64,000 bases of DNA from Micractinium sp. NFX-FRZ (Eukaryota; Chlorophyta; Trebouxiophyceae; Chlorellales; Chlorellaceae). A model generated the notes under the pieces. That model was given only the letters and a program-made list of their open reading frames with translations. It was not told where the DNA came from and made no database searches. Below, piece by piece: positions 11,501 to 21,787 of the stretch (position 1 is its first letter; each line of letters opens with the position of its first letter). The stretch is from contig JAPTJF010000011.1 in assembly GCA_029339195.1 (NCBI GenBank), forward strand, positions 124,001 through 188,000. The letters are read 5' to 3'. Position numbers and translations under genes: made by a program.

Positions 11501-13881
11501 GGGGAAGCGCAGGCCGCTGCATCTTGGTGACCCTCATTGCTCGGGCCCTCGGGAGCGCTGCTCCGGCTTGCACGTTGCACGGCCCTCATCTCTCTGTGCG
11601 CCACCCTGCCGCCAGGTTGCAACTGCCCTCGCTCTATCAGCCCGCTCGGGTCGCCTCGTGCGGTCTCGCCCTGGCATGCCCACCATGCATCGCGCTTCCC
11701 TTTGGTGCAGGCGGCCAAGCGGCAGGCGCTGGCGCGCGGCGAGGCGGTGCAGATGGTTGAGACCGACTGGCGCTGGTGGGGCCAAAAGTATGTGGAGCAA
11801 AATCCTTACCAGGTGTGTGTTGGGGTGTTCGTACTGGCTGTACTCTTGAGGCAGGTTGTGCATGCGGTGCGAGATGCGCAGCTGCAGCTTATAGGGGCGT
11901 TTGTGGCGCCGAAACCGATCATATTGTGAGGGTTGGGCGGGTTCGGGTGTGCGCCCCGCAAATGGGGTGTGCTTACATTGCTTCGAATCGGGTGTTCCAA
12001 TATGAGCCATTTCGCATGCTGCGATTAACTCATTGCGCACCCACCCAGCGCTGCCCCCCTCTTCCCCCGCAGGGCGCCACCCCTGCCCCCAACTCCGTCC
12101 TCGACATGCTGCTGCGGGCCACCAACAAGGAGACGGGGCGCGGGCTGACGGATGTGCAGATAGCGGCGCAGTGCAACACGCTGATTGCAGGCAAGCATGC
12201 ACACACTGTGCCGGCTGTCTGCCGGGGCTGCAGCCTATGCCTGTGCATGCGGCTGCCTGGCTGCCATGGTGCTGCGGCTGCGGCTGCTGCCACGGCTGTG
12301 CTCCCTCTCTGCACTTTCCTGCGCTTGCCCTTGCGTCCCCCCATGCACACACACACACCCACACACTCCCTCGGTTGCACACTCTGCCTCCACCCCCTAT
12401 GCAATACGTCTGCCATCGCACTGGCCTTCACCTCCTCACGCTCACGTATACACACCCACACGTTCCTGCTCACTCTGCAGCCGGCTACGAGACCTCTGCC
12501 AATGCGCTGGCCTTCACCCTGTACTGCCTGGCCACACACCCGGAGGCGGAGGCACGCCTGCTGGCCGAGGTGGACATATTCGGGGGCAAGGTGGGTGGGA
12601 GTGTGGGCGGGCGGTGTTCAGGGTTACTGGAAGTGTCCCTACCCTGCCCCTCCCTGCCCTGCCACGTACCCCTGCCACCCGCCCCTGCCCTGCCCTGCCC
12701 TGCCCTGCGTTGCTCCGCCGTACCCAACTTCGCCCCGGCGCAACCATCTCTCGGCCTTCCCCTGCATTCCCCCCGCCTTGGCAGGAGCCCACCGCTGACG
12801 ACCTGGCATGCTTCCCCTACCTCGAAGCCGTGCTCAACGAGTCCCTCCGCCTCTTCCCGCCCGCCCACGCCACCAACCGGGAGTGCACCGCGCCCGATGG
12901 CTGCACGCTGGCAGGCGCCGATGGCCGGCAGTACCACATCCCCCAGGGGACGTGGGTGCACTTTAGCATTTGGGGCATGCACCGAGACCCGCAGCACTGG
13001 GGGCCTGATGCGCTGGAGTACAGGCAAGGCCGGGGCACCAGCTTTGTCGTTTTATTCATGGTGGCTTGAGCTGGGTGAAGCAAGTGGCAGGCGCAGCGTG
13101 CAGGTTGTTGAGGGCCCAGCTCAGAGCAGCACTGACAGAAGTAAGCCAGCTGCAACACAGCATCCCCAGTTGCTTGCACAATCCCTGGACTCAGTGCGCT
13201 CACCCTCTCACCTGTCCCTCACACGTGCAGGCCGGAGCGCTTCCTGGACGCGGCGGCCACGGCCAAGCGCCACCCCAGCGCCTTCATACCCTTTGGCCTG
13301 GGACCCCGCATGTGCATAGGTGCGCCTGTGGGGGGCGGGCGGGGCAGGGACAGCCGGTGCAGTGGTTTTTGCCGGTTGGGGCCCACAATTTACAGCCTGC
13401 TTGCATGCGGGCTGGCTGGTTGTGGAGTGAGCTGAAGGGTCGCTGACGCAGCTGGCGTGTGCGCCTTGTGGCCCTGCAGGCTGGAAGTTTGCAGTGCAGG
13501 AGATGCAGACGGCGCTCATCAGGTGCGACTGGGAGGATGCCCAGCCGACGGCGCAATGATGACGCTGGTACAGCAAACTAGACCACATGGCAGGCAAACT
13601 GCTGCAGGGCTGTCGCGCCACGATAGTCGGGCCAGCATGGCATTGTGTCAAGTGGTGCTTCTTTCGGGCAGGGACAGGCATCAACCTAACTCTCACACCA
13701 GCAAGCTCCCTTCCTGCAACGTCCCCCCTGATGCAGGCTGTACCAGCGGTACACCTTCCGCCTGGCCCCCGACCAGGAGCAGCCGCTGCCCCTGCGAGCA
13801 GGCATCACCCTGTCACCAGTCGGCGGCGTGCGGGTCACGGCACACCCCCGCGCCTGCAGCGGCACCGGCAGCACTGCGTGA
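8553..13881 (+). CDS. Cytochrome P450 monooxygenase
   Basis: This is a membrane-anchored haem-thiolate monooxygenase; the substrate is unknown. Sixteen exons join in frame to 538 residues: 8553-8597, 8882-9058, 9214-9235, 9553-9634, 10167-10246, 10443-10554, 10790-10862, 11036-11146, 11421-11489, 11711-11812, 12073-12190, 12481-12590, 12785-13023, 13231-13319, 13480-13522 and 13737-13881. Residues 1-20 form a hydrophobic anchor followed by a Pro-rich hinge. The I-helix reads AGYETS (about 331-336), the K-helix ESLR, then PERF, and the haem loop is FGLGPRMCIG with the ligand Cys near 475. Overall it resembles the CYP3/CYP711 side of the superfamily; that placement is inference. The donors of exons 11 and 13 are GC (AG|GCAAG). 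Confidence 0.93.
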
Positions 13882-14209
13882 TACCGGGGTGGTGCAGCCA
13901 ACCTGCTGCATGTGTCTGGTACTTTGGTGCTGCTGCGACTGCCCCAGCCGAGGCTTTTGCCATTGTTGTTGCCTTGCACCCTGTCTCCTTCCCTGTAGCC
14001 TTACAGCTTTGCAAGCAGTTCCCTCCCCTTACACTTCCATTTACTTGTACCATGACTGCACAGGCTTGATTCTCATTCTCTATCAGTCCTTGCATACAAC
14101 CAACCACTCACCGGCTGTGCATTTTGTACCCAGCACGAGTTTTGCCCAATCCTGCTCTGAAACTCACTCGCAATAACAGCTCGTGTACAGACAGGCCGAG
14201 CTGGCAATG

Positions 14210-14214
14210 TGTAA
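14210..14214 (+). terminator. Putative poly(A) signal TGTAA of the P450 gene
   Basis: TGTAA is the usual chlorophyte polyadenylation signal. It lies 329 nt after the P450 stop codon. Confidence 0.45.
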
Positions 14215-14299
14215 CTCTGAATGGGCTTGGAAGGCTCCACGCAGCTTGTTTAGCAAGAACTGTATGCTTCGAATCTGCAAGCGTTTGCCTCCCCTCCAC

Positions 14300-14935
14300 C
14301 AGCAGACACACCGCACCCATGGCAGAGGGGCAGGATTGCAAGACAGGAGCAGGGCAGCCCCCCAGGAACATCCTGCCCGCCACCGCCTGCAGACGCACCC
14401 CCTTAAGGCAGAGGGGCAAGATAGGAAAGGAGCAGGTCGCCACCGTTGCCCAAGGACAACCCCCTTGACCAGCCTGCCCGCCGCCGGCAGACACACACCC
14501 CTCACTGCCAGCGGGCGGGAGGGCACAAAGGAGGCAGGCCGACCCCCTTGACCAGCCTGCCCACCGCCGGCAGACGAACACCATTCACTGCCAACGGGCG
14601 GGAGGGCACAAAGGAGGCAGGCCAAACCCCTTGACCAGCCTGCCCACCGCCGGCAGACGCACACCGATCACTGCCAGCGCGCGGGAGGGCATAAAGGAGG
14701 CAGGCCAAACCCCTTGACCAGCCTGCCTGCCGCCAGCAGACGCACCGCCCCCACGTTAGCGGGCAAGTCGGTAGGAAAGCAGCAGGTCAACCCCCTTGAC
14801 CAACCTGCCCGCCACCAGCAGACGCACCGCCCCAACGGTGGTGGGACAAAAGAGCAGGAAAGCAGCAGGTCAACCCCCTCGACCAGCCTGCCCACCGCCA
14901 GCAGACGCACCGACCCCACGGCTGTCTGGAAACCG
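14300..14935. repeat. Minisatellite, about 83-bp unit, six to seven copies
   Basis: The anchor GACCAGCCTGCC(C)GCC recurs at about 14467, 14550, 14633, 14716, 14798 and 14881, a steady period of 82-83 bp. A more degenerate copy precedes them. Each unit holds CGCCGGCAGACGCAC and a GGGAGGGCA(C/T)AAAGGAGGCAGG block. It keeps an open minus-strand frame through several units, which follows from the repeat and is not evidence of a protein. Confidence 0.85.
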
Positions 14936-15431
14936 CCAGGCATCGGGCGCCAGGCCACACTCTGCAGCAGTGCAATGCAGCGCGATCCACTTGCGGCCTC
15001 TGAACTCCCAGCCGCTTGCACACGTTTTGCAGGACGCCTTGATGTGCTGGCCAATAATGGCGAGAATCTGCAGCAAGTGCACAGAAGCAGTATCCAGCAC
15101 CATTGCCATGTGGCTTGGCTGGACAGGGCAGCTTTGGCCCGGCGGTGGTAGGAGAGCAATTAACAGCAGCCGGCTTCACACATCGAGCTGGGTCCACAGC
15201 ATGACAAAACCCACTTGCAAGTTTCCCACCCCAGCCACACAAAGAAGTGCTGCTGCGCATCTTGTTAGTTGGGCGTCACCTGCCCCGCGGGCGCCGGCGC
15301 GCACCACCAGGCACCCAGGGTGCAGGTGCACCAGAGCAGCCCGCTGGCATGCCCAACGCTCCCCGGGCTTCAGATTTCTGTGCATCCGCGCCTCTGCTCA
15401 GGCCCATTCCAGCAGGTCCCCCGCCCCAGCC

Positions 15432-17791
15432 ATGGCGCTTTCGGAGGGTCCTGAGGATGCGCTACTTCAGAGGGTGCTCCAGCTGCCTGGACCTGCCAGG
15501 AGTCTGATCGGGGCGTACGCGGTGAGTGGATGGGGCTCCCTCTTGCCGCGCCCTGCGGACGCCGAGCGGGCTGGCCCAATCGAGCTGCTGGTTTAACCCC
15601 ACTGCTCTCCGCCCGTCTTTACATGCACTGGCTGGTGTCAGTGCGCACAGCGACAAGTGGCGGGAAGAACAAGGGGCGGTGCCTGGAACACCCTTGGCCG
15701 CCCGCTGCTGTTGTGCCGCCGTCCTGCCAAAGGCGCCCGCCCCGCCCCCGCAGGAAGCACTGGCCAGCCTTGCCCGTTTCTGCGACCCCAGGCGGCCAGC
15801 AGATCTCGCGCTAGCAGCCCGGGAGTGCTGCAGCGTTGCGCTGCGCAGCCGTGCGCATGCCCAGGCGGTCCGCTGGGTGCCTCTCTGCCTGCTCCTCGAC
15901 GTCCCGGCGCTCGCTGCCAGCGGCAAGCTGAGCGCATGCCTGGCATGGATGGGCGGCTTCACGATGCGGCGCTTGGAGCTGGGCAGCGCGCACAGGCACG
16001 CCCTCAGCCTTCGGCAGGCGGCTACGCTGGGGAGCCAGCTTGCATTGCATGCACCCACGGCATGCGCACAAGTGCAGCGGCTGGTGCTGGAGGCGGAGCA
16101 GGTTGGAGAGCTCTTCTGTGCTGGTAAGCCAAACGGGGCAGCTAAGCTAAGCTAAACTATACACAGCTGGGCATGCCTCTACCTGATGTTCTCAGTGTGC
16201 CTGCCTTGATAACGTTTCCGGTCGGCCTGATGCACACAGCTGTCCACGCCTTGCTGACGCATGTCTGCGGCCCTCTCACACACTTCCCACCTGCGCAGAG
16301 GCGGTGCGCCCCTTCACCGGCCTGCGCCACCTGGAGCTGCGCTGGTTTGCGGGCGCTGACCTGGCAGCCCTGCCGCCCAGCGTGCGCAGCGTGACCATGG
16401 CGCTGCCCAGCGTGCAGTGGGTGTACGCACAGCTGCTTCTGGCCGAGGCAGCGCTGCCGCCGCACCTCAAGCCCGAGAGGTGGTGGCTGGACGCGGTGGC
16501 TGCGCCACAGGGCCAGATCACCCGTTTCCCCACGGGCGCATGGCCGCAGCCTTCAGTGCTGCTGGCGCAGCTGCCGCCGCAAGTGGAGCTTTATGTGGAC
16601 CGTCCGCCCCCGGCACCCCTGCCGTTCCATGCTGTCACAGCTCAGGCAGCGTTCCGTGGGACGCTTGCGCTTCTGTACGCGAACCAATGGCAAGAAGCTG
16701 CGGACGTATGGTACGGCGTTGCGGACCTATGGCACGAAGCTGCGGCGGCAGGCGTGCGGATGCCAGAGCATTGGCGCACAGCGCTCTTTGTTCTCTGGGC
16801 CACCAGTGCCGTGCTTTCGGTCCACAATGCCGTAGTGTGCTGGCGAACCGCGCGTGCCACATGGCGTGCTAGCCGTGCCGCCGGCCTGCGGGGCACGTGT
16901 GTCCTGCCAGTGGCAGCGCCCCCAGAGCTACCGCTGGCTCTCTCTTTGGAGGCTCGTGCTGTGGCGCGGCAGCTGGGCCAGGCGGTGCGCCAGCAGCTGG
17001 CCGCCATTGCTGACCTCGGCACCCTGCAGCCGTTGATCAGGGTGAGTTTGTGGGGGGCTGCACGCGGGGGATGTGGTCATCCCCGCATCTTTCTGTCGAG
17101 CGGGTGAAGGGTGGAAACAGGGCTACGCATGCTGGGTGCACAGCATGCCGAGACGGGTGCAATGTGATGAGTCACCTCCCTGGCCAGCTACTTCAGAGGA
17201 CCCTAGCTCATCTTTTCCCCCCTGCAGGGCCCGCAGCACCGGCTGGAGAGCCTGGCCATCCGGGCGCGCGGGCTCAGCATCGCCGCTGACGCCGCTGTGC
17301 TGGCCCGCAGTGCCTCACGCGTCCACGTGCGGGCGCAGCGGCTGCAGCTGGCAGTACCACAGCAGGCGGCAGGCGAGAATGGCGGCGGCACAGGGGGCGG
17401 CCAGCCAGTTGCAGCAGAGCGCCGGCACGTGTCAGCGCTGCTGGCTGAGCTGGCAGGCGGCGGCGTGCACCACGCTGAGCTGGCAGCAGCCGAGTACGCA
17501 GTGCTGCAGCCGGGGCAGCCTGCAGCTGTGGCGAGCAGCACCCAGCTGTGCCAGCTTCTTCCCCAGTGCGGGGTGCCTGACTTGGCTGCCAAGCAGGGCA
17601 AGCAGAGCAGCCAGGACGGCCTGCAGCCTCTGATCGTGCAGAGGCGGCGCAAGCGCCCGCAGCTGCGGGTGCTAGCGCAGAGCGGGCTGGCAATGGCAGC
17701 AGTGGCGGTCACAGCTGCAGTGGCGGCTGTGCTGGGTGGTGGGGCGGGCAGTGGAGCGCGGCGGGCGCGGGCGGCTGCACAGAGGCGCTGA
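15432..17791 (+). CDS. Unknown leucine-rich protein with C-terminal membrane segments
   Basis: I do not recognise this 588-residue protein. Exons 15432-15521, 15754-16123, 16299-17041 and 17228-17791 join in frame. The first 200 residues are Leu/Ala-rich with Cys and Arg (LARFCDPRRPADLALAAREC), faintly like an F-box or armadillo-like start, but not enough to name. A hydrophobic segment, TALFVLWATSAVLSVHNAVV, falls near residues 350-370. A second lies close to the C-terminus (SGLAMAAVAVTAAVAAVLGG), followed by a basic tail. This suggests a tail-anchored or double-spanning protein. The ATG at 15432 is the first in a clean exon and starts MALSEGPEDALLQRVL. The exon model is well supported by phase; the function is unknown. 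Confidence 0.72.
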
Positions 17792-18168
17792 AGCAGCCCC
17801 CCGCTGAGGCCAGCCAACCAGCTATGTTCGGTTCAGTGCCATGCTTTAGTACCACCGGCCGCTTCCTCCGCTGCTGCACCCATGCAGCTTGTGCACCTTG
17901 CTGATAACCTACTGCTCAGATTGCACCATTGAATGGTAGAATGATCCCCGAGGACGCAAACAGGGTGGCACTGAAACTCAGTCGCTGCTGTTGGGCAACT
18001 ATTGGGCGGGTCGTCCGCCCCGCTGGCGGCGCCCCGCCAGGTGTGCTCGGTGTGGGCCCACTTGCGAGCTTGTTCATCGGTTGACCTGGATCTTACTCGT
18101 CACAGAAAAGAAAGAAAATTGTTGCAAAGGCAGCCCCCCCCTGGTCTGCCGCCTGCCGGTTGCAAACC
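17792..18168. other. Intergenic region before URM1
   Basis: About 380 bp hold the 3' UTR of the unknown leucine-rich gene and the promoter of URM1, both on the plus strand. No TGTAA and no further gene were seen. Confidence 0.45.
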
Positions 18169-19414
18169 ATGAGGGTGGTGTTTGAGTTCAGGTGAGCGCC
18201 TTTCGGTCATCAATTGCGACTGATTGTCACCATAGATACGTGAGTTATTGCGTGTGGGGGACGTGCCGCCCACCGCATCGCGACTTGCCTTCGGCTCTTT
18301 GCAGCGGCGGGATGGAGCTGTTGTTCGGGAATCAAAAGACTGTGGAGGCCGATGTGCCGGCATCCAATGACGGGCAGGTGCGCGCTGTGCAGCAGCAGTG
18401 GGGCGGTGGCGGCGGCAGCGGCAGGCATCGGTGGCGGCTGGGGTTGTGCACCCCAACTCAGCAACTCCCCGCCCCGCTCCCATCGCTGTCCACTTGTTTT
18501 CCATGCAGCTGACAGTGGCAGCAGCGATGGAGTGGGCACGAGACAACCTGCTTACCGAGCGGCCAGAGCTGTTCATGAAGGGCAGCAGCGTGTGAGTAGA
18601 CGGATCCGCCATGCTGCGGGACAGGAGGGCTGCGTGTAGGTCTTCTGGATGGGCGAGGGTTGCTGCCTTCTGGGATGGGTGAGGGTTCCTGCCTACTGGA
18701 TGCACGAGGTCGAGTGCTGCATGCAGATGCATTCTGTCTGTGCTGGCGTAGAGCACCTGAGGGTGCAGCGTGCCGCACCTTTCTGCTGCAGCCGTGCAGC
18801 AGGCGGCAGCACCCACCTGCCCCACTGCCCCCTCACAGTTGCCTGCCCGTCCCCTTGCCCGGCCCTCACCGGCGGATGCCCCCTCTGCAGGAGACCAGGC
18901 GTGCTGGTGCTGGTGAATGACACGGACTGGGAGCTGTGGTGAGCCGAGCCGCTGCGCGTGCAGCGGTGCCGTGTGTCACGGTGCTGGCGCTGCTGCGCCT
19001 GCTGCGGCTGCGGGTTCAGTCGCATTGGTGCCGCTGGCATGTCGTGCTAGTGCAAGTTTGTGATGCCGTTGCTGCAGTGGGTCCCTCCCTTGCCGGTCAC
19101 ACTGGAGCTGGTGCTGCTGCTGCTGCTGGTGCTGCTGCTGCTGGTGCTGCTGCTGGTGCTTCTGCTGCTGGTGCTGCTGCTGGTGCTGCTGCTGCTGGTG
19201 CTGCTGCTGCTGCTCACTGGTGCTGGTGCTGGTGCTGGTGCCGGTGCTCACTGCTGCTGGCACAGCAGGCACACGGAGGTCCCCATGACCTGCTGGTGCC
19301 ACAATTGCGCACACCACACCCCGCTGACCCTCCCCATGCTGCAGCGGTGAGCTGGAGGCCGAGGTGTCCGAGGGGGACAGAGTCACCTTCATCTCTACCC
19401 TCCATGGGGGCTAA
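18169..19414 (+). CDS. URM1: Ubiquitin-related modifier 1
   Basis: URM1 is a ubiquitin-fold sulfur carrier. Its C-terminal thiocarboxylate donates sulfur for 2-thiolation of wobble uridine in cytosolic tRNAs, and it can also be conjugated to proteins. Exons 18169-18191, 18305-18377, 18509-18591, 18891-18938 and 19345-19414 give 98 residues, the normal size (about 100). Conserved parts are the start MRVVFEFSGGMELLF, LVLVNDTDWEL, VSEGDRVTFISTLHGG and the terminal GG needed for activation by the MOCS3/UBA4 enzyme. Exon 1 encodes only seven residues plus a split codon. The last intron carries a CTG-rich microsatellite. Confidence 0.95.
19106..19260. repeat. CTG/GTG trinucleotide-rich microsatellite in URM1 intron 4
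   Basis: About 150 bp consist almost only of CTG and GTG triplets, in irregular (CTG)2-4GTG groups. It lies fully inside the last URM1 intron. Confidence 0.85.
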
Positions 19415-19695
19415 TGCCACCTTTGGCTCTGCCTGGGAGGCTGGGCCCTGCCACCCCACTGGCTGCTTGGGTTCACATGTTGGCACAGAGCCAACTTTCA
19501 ATCCGCTGACCGCACTGTTTTGGCTGCTCTTCAGCCTCGATTCCTGATCTAACTTTCTGTTTCCCCTGGCCTGCCAGGTCGTGGTTTGCTGCCTTCCCTC
19601 CCTCTGCTGGACTCTCCCGCTGCCGTCTGCGCCCTGTCTCTCTTCCAATGCAGTTGTTCTTTTTCTTTCGCTTGTGCTGCTGCTCCCTTGTAGAG

Positions 19696-19700
19696 TGTAA
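19696..19700 (+). terminator. Putative poly(A) signal of URM1
   Basis: TGTAA on the plus strand, about 280 nt after the URM1 stop. Confidence 0.5.
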
Positions 19701-19732
19701 TGCCAACTTTCTTCTTCTTGCACACAATAAGC

Positions 19733-19737
19733 TTACA
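19733..19737 (-). terminator. Putative poly(A) signal of the UBA-domain gene
   Basis: TTACA on the plus strand, that is TGTAA for the minus-strand gene, about 75 nt after its stop codon. Confidence 0.5.
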
Positions 19738-19810
19738 GGGTGACTACACGCACAGGGGTGCACTGGTGCTACCATCTGAGTGTTGTCGGCTGACAACCCG
19801 TGGTGCATCA

Positions 19811-21458
19811 TCAGCCAGTGGCATCCAGGCATGTGAGGGCCGCTGCCTGCTCGTCTCCCTCATGCATGATCAGAGCCCCAGCCACGTGGTCTGCCCGCAG
19901 CCCCATGCTGCACAGCTTCTTGTACTTGCGGCACGTGTCCACTGCACATGCATGGCCGGGGGCGGGCAGAAGGGGGGCAGGGTGAAGCGGGCAGGTGCAG
20001 GGCAGCGTGGAAAAAGGCAGGCAGGCTGGCTGGCTGGCATCATCGGCAACAGGCGTGCTCTGGGCCTGCCCACTTCCACGCCACCTCTTCCCCCAGCCTG
20101 CGCACCCACCTATCTTGTCGGCATCGTCGGCGTGCTCTGGGCCCACCACCGCCAGCGCCATGGTCACCTCCTCCCGGCTGTAGCCCATCTCAGTGTACCG
20201 CCCCAGCAGCACATCGTACGGGTCCTCACGCTGCTGCAGTGCCGTGCAGTGGGGGGAAGGGGAAGCGGTAGAGCGGCGGGTCTGAGGAGGGCAGATTGTG
20301 GGGGCGGGAAGCACGCGGCGGGAGGTGGCCCTTGCGGTCAGATTATGGACCCTCTGTTCCCCACAGGCGCCACTGCACTGGCCCCATCAGCAGCCTGCAC
20401 CGAGCTTGCTCTCCTCTCCAGCAGACACGTGGTTGCTGGTGCAGTCTCAGAGCTCCCAGGGTCAGGGGCAGAGACATGCACTTCCCAGGCACGCCCCTGC
20501 ATGCTTGCCTGCACCCCCGGCGCTGCGCTGCCGTCGCCACCGCCGCCGCCGCCGCCGCTGCTGCTGGCCAGCTCCTGCATCAACCTCCGCTCCAGCCCGA
20601 GATCAAGAGGTTCCCCAGCGCCCCCGGGAGCAGGGTGGCCCGGCGGCGGCGGCGGTGCGATGCCGCCATGCTGCCTGAGGCCGCCCTCGCCAGGCGGCTG
20701 CGACGGGGCGCGCACCTGCTGGGAGGATGGCAGGGATGGCAGGAGCACGGCGGGCGTAGAGCTCAGCCAGCGGGGGTGGGGTGCTTGCTGAGCTATTCAC
20801 TTTTTGAGATATGCGGGGCCCATACAAGTGAGGCTGCTGCTGCTGCCTTGGGAGCGCAACACAGCAAGAGGAGACGTGGGCAACAACAGGATCGGAGTGC
20901 GTGTTGGCAGGCAGGCAGCAGCGGCGCACCGGCGGCGCCACTTGGAAGCGAGGGTCGATTGTGACTTGTAGGGTGGGGAACGCTGGGGGTGGTGGGGGCG
21001 GAGGGCCGTTGGCACGTGGTGGCTGCTGCGCTGCTGCTGCAGGGCGGCTGGCAGGTGCCGTGCCGCTGCCGCCGCCAGCGCCGCTGCCGCTGCCGCTGCC
21101 GCCGACGCTGGGGTAGGCATGTAGCGGGTTCTGGTCGAAGTTGTGGATGGTGGGATACATGGCTGCCAGCAAATTCACACCGCCGGCAGTCCTTGCCTAG
21201 AACCTGCGCGTCAGCAGGAGTGTTGCGCTCAGCAGGCGATGGCTTGGCTGTAGAGGAGAGGCACGGCTGACGGGCGGAAGCGGAGCGGCACCAGCGGCGG
21301 CAGTGCTGTCGACGAACCCCAGAGGCAAGGCGCAGCTCCCTTGGCATGCTGGAACAACCCTGATGCCGTACCTGCGCGGTGAAATGCTGCAGGCAGCTGG
21401 TCCGCTGTCCCTGAAACGAGTTGGTGCGCCGCCGCGTCAAGGAGAGTTTGGAGGGTTG
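19811..21458 (-). CDS. UBA-domain protein (resembles plant At5g53330-like family), 5' end unresolved
   Basis: The protein carries two C-terminal UBA-like three-helix segments: DPYDVLLGRYTEMGYSREEV and, after a short linker, YKKLCSMGLRADHVAGALIM. Such domains bind ubiquitin. Upstream are MYPTIH, LQVTIDPRFQVAPP and a LDLGLERRLMQEL helix. This order matches my memory of the Arabidopsis At5g53330 type, itself similar in layout to the ESCRT-I subunit UBAP1. Exons 21458-21372 (start uncertain), 21196-20930, 20718-20509, 20233-20110 and 19941-19811 are in frame over 272 residues. Exon 3 appears to use a GC donor (CAG|GCAAGC). Two acceptors are NAGNAG type and so could shift by one codon. An in-frame stop lies just before exon 1 and there is no ATG, so at least one upstream coding exon before 21458 is missing from this model. 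Confidence 0.75.
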
Positions 21459-21787
21459 CTACAAGGATCAGTGATAATAGTGGTGTGATCAAGCGAGGCA
21501 GGAGCACCGGAAGCAGAGAATTGGCACCGCCTGCACTGCGTGAAGCGCTGTCGACTCGGCAGTGACTGCTCCCCAGCGACTGGCATCTGCGAGGCTCAAA
21601 TGCAGAGTGGCCAGGCAACCAGACAGTCGTTGTTTGCTCTCTGAAAGTAAACGACTGCTCTGCGCTGCCTGCCCCAGCGCCCTGCGTCGTTCGAGTTGCT
21701 GGCTCAATCAACCTTTCGGCCGGCCTTACAGCCCCGTCCGGCTGTGTTCACGCTCCCACGCCTCAGTTAGGTGGCGCGGCAGCGAAA
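21459..21787. promoter_or_regulatory. Divergent region, UBA protein / NYC1
   Basis: This 329-bp stretch should contain the missing first exon of the UBA gene, its promoter and the NYC1 promoter. An ATG on the minus strand near 21585 opens a short frame but does not splice in phase by any junction I could find. Confidence 0.4.

Larger units (their letters stand above)
13882..15431. other. Intergenic region with minisatellite
   Basis: This 1.5-kb gap follows the P450 and precedes the next plus-strand gene. It contains a TGTAA at 14210 likely to end the P450 transcript, then the 83-bp minisatellite. The remaining 500 bp show no supportable gene. Long minus-strand frames here are by-products of the repeat. 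Confidence 0.6.
19415..19810. other. Convergent 3' region, URM1 / UBA protein
   Basis: This 396-bp gap contains the TGTAA signals of both converging genes, only about 37 bp apart, and no gene. Confidence 0.6.

Noticed and set aside
14108..14708. Long overlapping minus-strand reading frames with repeated CRRWAGWSRG-like peptides
   Set aside because: They arise from the 83-bp minisatellite; the peptide repeat only mirrors the DNA repeat and there is no start, leader or splice evidence.
14300..14935. CRISPR-like array
   Set aside because: The units are long and nearly uniform with no short repeat plus unique spacer structure, and the DNA is eukaryotic nuclear.
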